From Saprospiraceae bacterium (GTDB taxonomy: Bacteria; Bacteroidota; Bacteroidia; Chitinophagales; Saprospiraceae), in contig JAWKLJ010000001.1 in the NCBI GenBank assembly GCA_041392805.1, positions 5,268,501 to 5,332,500 of the forward strand: a stretch of DNA of 64,000 bases, in the 5' to 3' direction. Both the position numbers and the translations under genes were made by a program. The notes under the pieces were generated by a model. That model did no database searches. It saw only the letters and a program-made list of their open reading frames with translations, and was not told the DNA's origin. The first letter of the stretch is position 1; each line of letters opens with the position of its first letter. Positions 8,644 to 15,533 of the stretch are shown piece by piece.

Positions 8644-9537
8644 ATGAAGAATATCCTTTATCTACTGACCGCCACTGCCGCCTGGGGACTTAATTTTTTC
8701 CTAGCCAAGATCATGATGGAAAGTAGCCCGGCTTTGATTGCCGGATTCTGGCGATATGTCGTAGCCGTCTTTATTTTATTGTTGTTGTTATGGGGAAACC
8801 TGCCGAGTTGGAAACAGGTAATGGCGCAATCCAAAAGGCTTTTGTTAGTCGGTATTATAGGGATATTTGGGTTCAATTATTTATTTTTTACGGGTTTGGA
8901 GCAGACCTCTGCGATGAATGCGGCCCTGATCATGAGTATGAACCCCGCCTTGACCCTAGTGCTCAATCGGCTGATCTTGAAAGTCCCCATTACCCGGCTT
9001 CATGTATTAGGCGTTTCCATTGCTTTGGTGGGGGCGATCTGCTTGATGACGCGTGGGGATTTTATGGCCATTGGTCAGGTGACGATAGGGAAGGGGGATG
9101 GTTTGATGTGGCTGGCCAATCTAACCTTTGCCTTTTACCATATTTGGGTGAAGCAGTATAGTGGGGGTATGCAAAATATCCACTTTACTTTTTTTACAAC
9201 CCTTATTTGTTGTATTTGTTTTTTGATTGCCGTACAGCCCTACGCTCTTTTTGCCTGGCTGGCATACCCGCCTGTGTATTGGTATTCGGCCATCGGAATG
9301 GGTGGCACAGGTACAGCCTTGGCTTATTTTGCCTGGAACAGAGGTGTAGCGGGTTTGGGCGTGGAAAGGGCTGCGATATTCATGAATACCGTTCCCTTGT
9401 TTACCTCCTTTTTCGCATTGTTATTTGGTGCAAATTTGGCCTTTTACCACCTTTGGAGTGGTTTGATCATTATTTCTGGCCTGGTGTTGATGCAGCTACA
9501 GCATTGGAAAACAAAAAAGCTGGTGCTTAAGGGTTAA
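8644..9537 (+). CDS. EamA/DMT-family membrane transporter
   Basis: 297 residues from the ATG at 8644, where MKNILYLLTATAAWGLNFFLAKIMM begins; an upstream in-frame extension from 8542 is unlikely to be translated. It has ten predicted TM segments in two EamA repeats, with repeat 1 containing PALIAGFWRYVVAVFILLLLL and LEQTSAMNAALIMSMNPALT, and repeat 2 containing WLANLTFAFYHIWVKQYS, GTGTALAYFAWNRGVAGLG and NTVPLFTSFFALLFG. The family exports metabolites such as amino acids or nucleosides; the substrate cannot be read from sequence. Its TAA stop shares 4 bp (TTAA) with the stop of the convergent kinase gene. A TATCTTCG box near 8595 could be a -7 element. Confidence 0.9.
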   Translation: MKNILYLLTATAAWGLNFFLAKIMMESSPALIAGFWRYVVAVFILLLLLWGNLPSWKQVMAQSKRLLLVGIIGIFGFNYLFFTGLEQTSAMNAALIMSMNPALTLVLNRLILKVPITRLHVLGVSIALVGAICLMTRGDFMAIGQVTIGKGDGLMWLANLTFAFYHIWVKQYSGGMQNIHFTFFTTLICCICFLIAVQPYALFAWLAYPPVYWYSAIGMGGTGTALAYFAWNRGVAGLGVERAAIFMNTVPLFTSFFALLFGANLAFYHLWSGLIIISGLVLMQLQHWKTKKLVLKG

Positions 9538-10646
9538 GCATAATTAACCCTTCTTGGAGTCGTACTTGAGGATTCGGACGGTTTGAGAATGGGAAAAGAG
9601 ACTTTAAAAGAGCTACCTTCTCCTGGAATCGAATAGACAATAGCGATTTCTCCTCCTATTTTTTCGAGTATTTTTTTAGCAATACTAAGGCCAATTCCGG
9701 CGCCTTGGTATTGTTGCCGACTGTGTAATCGCTTGAACATATTGAATACATAGCTATGGTATTGCGGTTCTATCCCAATTCCGTTATCTGTTATAAAAAA
9801 TTCGTGTTGAGTAGGAGAAACTTGGTATTTAAGCTCAGCAATGGGGTTAGGACTTTCATTATACAATAATGCATTCTCCAGTAAGTGCTTTAATATCAGG
9901 AAGATAAAACGTTCGTTTCCATAAATCTTAGGAAGTTTAGGGTACAAAAAACGAGCGTTTTTTTCCTGGATCAATTTGTCCATGGCCGCTTCCAATCTAA
10001 AAGCAATACCTTGCAAATCTATATCTCGAAAAGCAGCAGCCTGTTGACTATTAATATTATTATAGGTAACCAGGTTGTTGATGAGTAAATCCAGTTGCTT
10101 CCCACTATTGATGATATGACTAAAATATTCATAAAGCTTGGTATTGGGCTGAATTTCTTTCATGGCCAAATTCGAAAAGCTGACGATATTTCTCAAAGGT
10201 TCTTTAATATCGTGAGATAGCATATGGTTGAATTGCGTCAATTCGTAGTTTAGCTTCTTTAGTGATTCGGATTCTGCTATGATTTGTTGGGCCGCTTTAG
10301 ATTGGGTAACATCCTGTGCAATGATAATCTGTTTTCCCCCAGGTTGATTGGAATGAGTTTGCCAGGACAGCCAGAGGTAAAAACCGTCTTTATGGATAAA
10401 GCGTATATCTTCTGAATACCTATTGATGACGAGGCCATTGAATTGGCAGATAAAAACATCTTGGTCATTTTGATGTATAAATTCAAGTATGTTTTTACCT
10501 TCCATTTCCGGCAATTGATAGCCTAATAACTGTAGGAAAGAAGGATTAATCATCTCGATATTCCCTACAGCATTAGTGATAACAACCAAATCGGAGGACA
10601 ACTCAAATACTTTTTGCAGGCAATCGTAAGTACAGTCACTAATCAT
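9534..10646 (-). CDS. PAS-domain sensor histidine kinase, cytoplasmic
   Basis: 370 residues without membrane segments. Residues about 8-120 form a PAS domain (CLQKVFELSSDLVVITNAVGNIEMINPSFLQLLGY). The HisKA H-box is FNHMLSHDIKEPLRNIVSFSN near residue 145, with His as the likely phosphorylation site. The catalytic domain shows the N box (FLILKHLLENALLYN), G1 (ITDNGIGIEPQY), F box (FNMFKRLHS) and G2 (GAGIGLSIAKKILEKIGG). It resembles the soluble PAS kinases of Bacteroidota, which often lack a linked response regulator; none is adjacent here. The signal sensed is unknown. It is convergent with the EamA gene, with a 4-bp stop overlap. Confidence 0.93.
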   Translation of the reverse strand: MISDCTYDCLQKVFELSSDLVVITNAVGNIEMINPSFLQLLGYQLPEMEGKNILEFIHQNDQDVFICQFNGLVINRYSEDIRFIHKDGFYLWLSWQTHSNQPGGKQIIIAQDVTQSKAAQQIIAESESLKKLNYELTQFNHMLSHDIKEPLRNIVSFSNLAMKEIQPNTKLYEYFSHIINSGKQLDLLINNLVTYNNINSQQAAAFRDIDLQGIAFRLEAAMDKLIQEKNARFLYPKLPKIYGNERFIFLILKHLLENALLYNESPNPIAELKYQVSPTQHEFFITDNGIGIEPQYHSYVFNMFKRLHSRQQYQGAGIGLSIAKKILEKIGGEIAIVYSIPGEGSSFKVSFPILKPSESSSTTPRRVNYA

Positions 10647-11219
10647 GCTTCTTTTAATTTAGGAATTAACCTATAGCGCTCTGGTTATTGGGATATAGAA
10701 TAGACATTCTCTATCAAGCCAAATAGCTTTTTTAAAGCGAAAGTTTACTTCAACATTTTTCTATATTGGGTGGACTAAACTCAGACTAGGATTTTTCTTT
10801 TCTTTTACAAAATTGCAGGATTTTAAGCTACATGTAAGTGTTAATTGTTGCTTTTTGTGACATGGCAAAACATGATATAAGGTGAAACTGTAAATTGTGT
10901 GAGATTGTTATATTGTTGATTATCAAAAAGTTAGGTATAGTAGTGAAAAATGTATTAGTATTTAATGTAATGTGTGTGGCTTTTTATCTTTTTTGAGCTC
11001 AATAAATGCCATTTTGCAAGAAAAGGTAATTTCTTTTCTATTGCATTTGAATAACCATGCCTCAAGCGGTGCCCCAGGGTTCAGTTTGGCTAACGAAGGA
11101 ACAATTTTAAAAGACCTGCGTACAAAGAAAGGTTGGTGGCTTATACCAGCGTCAATCCTCTTTATTCGAACAAGGTCTTTTTCCAACTTTATTTAGTAAG
11201 ATAGTTATAAATCACATCT
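10647..11219. other. AT-rich intergenic region between divergent genes
   Basis: 573 bp separating the leftward kinase and the rightward glycosyltransferase. By eye it is AT-rich at 10780-10980 and should hold both promoters, but I could not place a convincing TTTG/TAnnTTTG pair. Open frames of 74 codons exist on both strands of the same segment (10962-11196); neither has a recognised domain or composition that persuades me, so they are left uncalled. Confidence 0.5.
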
Positions 11220-12365
11220 ATGGCTATAGGAAAAATTCGACTTTTGGTGGATGCAAGGGTATTGGAGGGAGAGGCACAAGGCAGTACGACCTATCTTCGA
11301 GAGTTATATCGCTCTTTTATACAGGATTATGGGGCACATTATACGTTCTTTTTTGCAGGAGAACGAGAGGAAGCCATTCGGGCTCATTTTCCTGACGCTC
11401 AGGATATACAGTTTATTCCATTGACGACAGGCAGTCGATGGAAACTCTATACTCAGGAATTTCCGCGGTTGATCAAAGCATGGAAAATAGACTGGGCCCA
11501 TTTCCAGTATATGGTTCCTTTTGTAAAACATTGTAAGAACATTGTCACGACACACGACGTCTTATTTTTAGATTTCCCAGATCAATTTTCCTGGTCTTAT
11601 CGAACCAGTCGAAAGATTCTTTTCAAACTGGCTTTTTTAAAAAGTGAAGTTAAAATCACGGTATCTGAATATTCCAAACAGGCCATTGCGCATCATTTCG
11701 GGGTGAAGGAAGCCGAAATTTTTGTTACCCCTAATGCCGTTCGCCCCCAATACTTTGAAGCACATGATAAGGCAGCTATACGTAAGGATTTAGCCCAAAA
11801 AGAAGGGGTCGAACAATATGTACTTTATGTTAGTCGACTCGAAAAAAGGAAAAACCACCAATTGTTAATTGAAGCCTTTGAGGCGATGAATTTATTTGAG
11901 CAGTACCAATTGGTGTTTGTAGGAAATAATTCGCTGGATGATGTCACTTTACAACAATTGGTCGAACAGACCTTAGCCAAATATCCGGGGCGTTTTCATT
12001 GGTTCAGGCAGGTTGACGAAACCTTGTTGATGCAATTGTACCGGGGGGCAAAAGTTTTTGTCTATCCTTCTTTGGCCGAAGGTTTTGGTATTCCTCCATT
12101 AGAAGCAGCGGCTTGCCACCTGCCTACGCTTTGCGCCTCAAACACGGCCATGACGGATTTTACTTTTTTCCAAGATAACCTTTTCGATGCGTCGAAACCG
12201 GAAGTATTTTATAAAAAGCTAAAGGAGGTTTTAAGTACTAAACCTGATGAGGAAAAGCTGAAAAACATAGCCCGGCAAATTGAGGAAAAATACAGCTGGG
12301 ATTATTCAGCTAAGGTACTACACGATGCAATTATGCAAAATAGCACTCCACCCATCATCTCTTGA
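11220..12365 (+). CDS. Glycosyltransferase family 4 (GT-B)
   Basis: 381 residues. The N-terminal half begins with a Rossmann strand (KIRLLVDARVLEGEAQGSTTYLRELYRSF) and contains KNIVTTHDVLFLDFPDQF and ITVSEYSKQAIAHHFGV. The C-terminal half is a typical Glycos_transf_1 domain: VLYVSRLEKRKNHQLLIEAF and the E-x7-E nucleotide-sugar motif in LAEGFGIPPLEAAA. It should transfer a sugar from an activated donor to an acceptor, probably for a surface polysaccharide or glycoconjugate. No other glycan genes are adjacent, so the acceptor is unknown. Its 3' end overlaps the convergent propeller-protein gene by 11 bp. Confidence 0.92.
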   Translation: MAIGKIRLLVDARVLEGEAQGSTTYLRELYRSFIQDYGAHYTFFFAGEREEAIRAHFPDAQDIQFIPLTTGSRWKLYTQEFPRLIKAWKIDWAHFQYMVPFVKHCKNIVTTHDVLFLDFPDQFSWSYRTSRKILFKLAFLKSEVKITVSEYSKQAIAHHFGVKEAEIFVTPNAVRPQYFEAHDKAAIRKDLAQKEGVEQYVLYVSRLEKRKNHQLLIEAFEAMNLFEQYQLVFVGNNSLDDVTLQQLVEQTLAKYPGRFHWFRQVDETLLMQLYRGAKVFVYPSLAEGFGIPPLEAAACHLPTLCASNTAMTDFTFFQDNLFDASKPEVFYKKLKEVLSTKPDEEKLKNIARQIEEKYSWDYSAKVLHDAIMQNSTPPIIS

Positions 12366-13494
12366 CCTTTTGAAAACGGTACCAGCTTCTTTGTTGCGAT
12401 GCCTCAATCAGCTGAAGATGGTAAATGCCTGAAGGGAGGTCTCCAACTGGAAGACTTATAGCGGGCTGGTGAATTTGGCGTTGCTGTAGCAAACGGCCCT
12501 GGGGGTCAAAGAGTTGAAGCAAACTATTGATGGGAACTTGTTTTAACTCCAGCCATTGATCAGCAGGGTTTGGGAAGATTTGAAGGCTTGGCGGCTGTTC
12601 CGCCAACTCGGCTGCAGTTGGAATGCAGTCGGCATTTTTCTGAAGGCTGCAATTGAAAAGTGTCAATCCTTGTGGGGTCTCCAGGTTAGTGACAATGATA
12701 TCTTCGGCCCCTGTGCCATCCAGATTAGCCCGTTTTATTTTTTGGAGCCCGAGGTCGGTCCAGTATATTTTTTTACCTTCTTTATCGACGACAATAGCAT
12801 TGGGGGTACTTAAGTCAACCGTAACGAGGGTTTCAACCTCCGTTCCATCGAGGTTAGCTCGCTGTATGGTATTTAAGCCACAATCGGTCCAGTACATTTT
12901 CCCCCGCTCAAGGTCAAGGTCAATTCCCTTTAACAACGCATCTCGAAGGGAAAAAAGGGTTTGAATGCCGCTGCCATCGAGATTGGCTCGTTTTATTTTT
13001 CCGATAGCTGCCCCGTCTCCCCATTCCGTCCAGTACATTTTGTTGTTTTCGACATCAAGGGCGATGCCATCCAGGTTGACGAGCACATAGGTGACCAAAT
13101 CCTCGACATTACTGCCATCCAGGTTGGCCCGTTGGATTTTTTTAGTCCCGCTATCTACCCAGTACATCTTTTGGTTGGTGGCGTCTATCGCAATTCCCTC
13201 AGGCAGTTGTAGCCCTTCCACAACCAAGTCTTCAATATCGGAGCCATCCAGGTTAGCACGTTGGATTTTATCGCTCACCCAGTCGGTCCAATACAGTTTA
13301 TTGTGTGTCATATCCAGACAGATGCCTTGCGCTTTTACTAGCTCTGGTGGTACTAACACTTGCCTGTTACTGCCGTCAAAGGCGGATCTTTCAATGCCGG
13401 TTGTGATATTAATATAATAAAGATAAGACTGGGCACTTAGCGACGCCCAACTCACCAAACCCAGGAATGCAAGTAGAAAATAGTTGCGGATCAT
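12355..13494 (-). CDS. YWTD-type beta-propeller protein with T9SS C-terminal sorting domain
   Basis: 379 residues with a signal peptide (MIRNYFLLAFLGLVSWASLSAQ). Residues about 23-290 carry six to seven LDL-receptor class B repeats, recognisable by repeated (M/I)YWTD or YWVD followed by KIQRANLDGS and GIALD, so the protein should fold as a six-bladed propeller. A short linker leads to a type IX sorting domain at about 308-379 (LQIFPNPADQWLEL, LLQLFDPQGRLL, LPSGIYHLQL). It should cross the inner membrane by Sec and be exported or attached to the surface by the type IX system, for which the plug protein at 35.6 kb is independent evidence. The ligand is unknown. Confidence 0.9.
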   Translation of the reverse strand: MIRNYFLLAFLGLVSWASLSAQSYLYYINITTGIERSAFDGSNRQVLVPPELVKAQGICLDMTHNKLYWTDWVSDKIQRANLDGSDIEDLVVEGLQLPEGIAIDATNQKMYWVDSGTKKIQRANLDGSNVEDLVTYVLVNLDGIALDVENNKMYWTEWGDGAAIGKIKRANLDGSGIQTLFSLRDALLKGIDLDLERGKMYWTDCGLNTIQRANLDGTEVETLVTVDLSTPNAIVVDKEGKKIYWTDLGLQKIKRANLDGTGAEDIIVTNLETPQGLTLFNCSLQKNADCIPTAAELAEQPPSLQIFPNPADQWLELKQVPINSLLQLFDPQGRLLQQRQIHQPAISLPVGDLPSGIYHLQLIEASQQRSWYRFQKVKR

Positions 13495-13593
13495 TTGACT
13501 AAGCTACAAGTATTTTCTTAATTCTGATGCAAAGTTGGAAAAGTTATAACAGCAATTGTAAGCTATTATTCACATTCGCAGCAAAGCAAAGCA

Positions 13594-13641
13594 AGACATC
13601 AGAAGTTAACCATGCGCCGTAGGCACTAACTTCTGATGTCT
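13594..13641. terminator. Perfect 15-bp inverted repeat, probable terminator
   Basis: AGACATCAGAAGTTA (13594-13608) and TAACTTCTGATGTCT (13627-13641) are exact reverse complements around an 18-nt loop. It lies just downstream of the leftward 291-residue membrane protein gene (stop at 13650). There is no clean T-run, so termination is inferred from position. The right-hand 15-mer AACTTCTGATGTCTG also occurs at 55416-55430. Confidence 0.6.
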
Positions 13642-13649
13642 GAGGTGAA

Positions 13650-14525
13650 CTAAATGTATACATAATTAATAACCAACAAGCCACACAGGATCATAAAAAG
13701 GGCTAGGTACAGGGGCTTAAACATTTTTGCATCAGGCGTACATTGGAGGAATCCCAGCACACAAAGCAGGCTAAGAAACCCACCTTCCGCCCTGGTAAAT
13801 AAAACGCCAAAGATGGTCATGATCAATAAAATGTGGCGGATTTTACCTTCCTTGAAAAGCAAAAAAGAAAGAAAAGTCAATAACTCTCCGCCAATGACGA
13901 GATAGGCCAACCCCTTGCTATAAAAAGCAAAGTGGCTACCATCCGCTACCACCAGGTCAATCGCCGTTTGCACCCGGGGATTGATATCACTAAAATTTAG
14001 GATGTTTTTAGCATTGGCATCGATCAATTCCTGAAACCCAGGAATGATTCCCTGGAACAAATCGAGAAAGCCGCCATGTGCAATCATGTAGCCAAAAAAA
14101 CTGCCATCCATATAGGAGGGGGACATGATTTTTTGGAACGTAACGAAGAAAAAAAGAATGGCGGTGACCCATCGAAAATTATTTGCGATGAACGCCTCTT
14201 GTTCCTCGCGCGGCTGGAGGAAGGCCAAAAACAAAACTAAACAGAGATAGTTGGCCAAAAAATGATGGTTGGCAGGCGTATACCAGTCAACGGCTATATT
14301 AATGGCAAATAACACCGAGGCGCCCAACCAGAAATAGGCGTTTTGCAGCATTCTTTGGTCAACTATGACCCCATATAAAAAGAATAATACAAAGGGTAGC
14401 GCCAACAGCGGTTCCTTAATGCCTATTGAACTAATGTATAACAATAAAGCCAGCGCAAGGAGGTGGATGGCAGTGTAAACACTAGACTCATGGAGTATCC
14501 TGGAAATCGTTTTTGCTGTAGTCAT
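13650..14525 (-). CDS. Multi-pass membrane protein of unknown function
   Basis: 291 residues with about seven or eight hydrophobic segments (AIHLLALALLLYISSIGI, LLALPFVLFFLYGVIV, FLANYLCLVLFLAFL, RWVTAILFFFVTFQKIM, ELLTFLSFLLF, HILLIMTIFGVLF and LYLALFMILCGLLVI). I do not recognise the family with certainty. The RWVTAILFFFVTFQK-x-DGSF segment is loosely reminiscent of HTTM (gamma-carboxylase-like) membrane proteins, a superfamily that includes SdpB, but this is a visual impression. It overlaps the preceding 137-residue gene by 38 bp, so the two are surely translated together. The pair ends the leftward run that contains the lanthipeptide genes, separated from it by a 185-bp palindrome. Confidence 0.75.
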   Translation of the reverse strand: MTTAKTISRILHESSVYTAIHLLALALLLYISSIGIKEPLLALPFVLFFLYGVIVDQRMLQNAYFWLGASVLFAINIAVDWYTPANHHFLANYLCLVLFLAFLQPREEQEAFIANNFRWVTAILFFFVTFQKIMSPSYMDGSFFGYMIAHGGFLDLFQGIIPGFQELIDANAKNILNFSDINPRVQTAIDLVVADGSHFAFYSKGLAYLVIGGELLTFLSFLLFKEGKIRHILLIMTIFGVLFTRAEGGFLSLLCVLGFLQCTPDAKMFKPLYLALFMILCGLLVINYVYI

Positions 14526-14901
14526 GGATTTTTGTTTTTGTAAAAGTGAGTTGATCTAAATCTACTTTGGGCAACCAAATTTCGATGGTATAATCCTTGG
14601 TGTTATCATGTTTTTCTAACGTAGCATACAATTGTTTCAGGTATGGTTCCTTCGGAAACTTCTTGACTTGCTGAATGAGGCTAGCTTCTTTACGCCAATT
14701 GGGTAAGAAGTCTTCGATGAGTAGAAAGGTGTCACGGGAATCTATCCAGATTTCGGTATGGTGGTATCCTATTTCAGAATACATACCAAATCCACCACCC
14801 TTCCACCGCGAAAGCCCTTGTGTGGTTTGATAATATTGGAATGCAGCCACCAAAAACATGATTATGGGGACTAAATAATTCCAGGGTTTTAATTTTTTCA
14901 T
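14488..14901 (-). CDS. Unknown small protein with one N-terminal membrane segment
   Basis: 137 residues. One hydrophobic segment (WNYLVPIIMFLVAAFQYYQTTQGL) anchors a mostly soluble remainder with the noticeable motif SRWKGGGFGMYSEIGYHH. No domain is recognised. Its 3' end overlaps the multi-pass protein gene by 38 bp in another frame, which implies coupled translation and a shared function. A small anchored protein followed by a polytopic protein resembles the order of SdpA and SdpB of sporulation-delaying-protein loci, but I see no firm sequence match. Confidence 0.7.
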   Translation of the reverse strand: MKKLKPWNYLVPIIMFLVAAFQYYQTTQGLSRWKGGGFGMYSEIGYHHTEIWIDSRDTFLLIEDFLPNWRKEASLIQQVKKFPKEPYLKQLYATLEKHDNTKDYTIEIWLPKVDLDQLTFTKTKIHDYSKNDFQDTP

Positions 14902-14918
14902 AAGCGATCAATATTTTA

Positions 14919-15103
14919 GGAATGAGGTTTAAATAAAGTATACAAGATTGACGTAGGAGTTTTTTCCTCTGAGAAGGCGGAAAAAACGAGCATAGCGTTC
15001 GACTGAGCTCACGCCGAAGTCCTTAGCTACGTGAGTCTTTTTTCAACGCGGTCAGAGGGGAAAAGAACAAGTCAAGATGTATATTTTATTTGGAACTCAT
15101 TCC
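14919..15103. repeat. 185-bp imperfect palindrome between two leftward genes
   Basis: The arms at 14919-14952 (starts GGAATGAG, ends AGATTGAC) and 15071-15103 (starts GTCAAGATGTATATTTTATT, ends CTCATTCC) are imperfect reverse complements. Complementarity continues inward: TTTTTTCCTCTGAGAAGGCGG against the GCGGTCAGAGGGGAAAAG region, and GAGCTCACGCC against the inner sequence. The right arm abuts the stop codon of the 137-residue gene at 15104. It therefore fills the whole gap in this part of the operon and could attenuate transcription between the exporter genes and the membrane module. Confidence 0.6.
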
Positions 15104-15517
15104 TTAGTTAAAAAAGGAGTGAAAAATGGTTTTCTCCATAGGTTCCCGGATATAGATAAACCCAGATACCGTTTCCGTTTGTGGGAGCGCTGTTGGGTTT
15201 TCAATTTCTACAGCATATAAAAAATCAGTGGATTGAGCTTCGGCTGCCCCTTTTATCTGGATGTTTTGGTAGCGGGCTTCCCCACGATCAAAAAGTTTTA
15301 CCTTAATGGGATGCATCAAATCGAGCTGTGCTTCTAAAGGGAATGGTGACTTGAGCCTTGCTTCGCCCGTCGGCTTTAAGTCTGAGATGATGATGGAATA
15401 CCCTTTTGGAATATTAGGTTTTAAGCTCAGGAACAGCGGATACAGGATGACCAGGAATAAAAAGTAGCTGGCCGCGGCAAAAAACAATAAACCCCAAGGT
15501 TTTTTTTCAAGTACCAT
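15104..15517 (-). CDS. One-pass membrane protein encoded after the RiPP exporter
   Basis: 137 residues with one N-terminal TM segment (PWGLLFFAAASYFLFLVILYPLFL) and a beta-rich outer part ending VSGFIYIREPMEKTIFHSFF. The gene starts 16 bp after the C39 ABC transporter stop, so the two are almost certainly co-transcribed. The N-in anchor and the terminal beta strands before a basic/aromatic tail recall a HlyD-type adaptor reduced to its anchor and C-terminal piece, without the coiled-coil hairpin. That reading is speculative. Other options are an immunity or accessory export protein. No named domain is recognised. Confidence 0.7.
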   Translation of the reverse strand: MVLEKKPWGLLFFAAASYFLFLVILYPLFLSLKPNIPKGYSIIISDLKPTGEARLKSPFPLEAQLDLMHPIKVKLFDRGEARYQNIQIKGAAEAQSTDFLYAVEIENPTALPQTETVSGFIYIREPMEKTIFHSFFN

Positions 15518-15533
15518 AATGATGTGTTTTGAC

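Noticed and set aside
10962..11196. Open frames of 74 codons on both strands
   Set aside because: The two frames occupy the same DNA, neither has a recognised domain, and the region lies between divergent genes. No evidence for translation.
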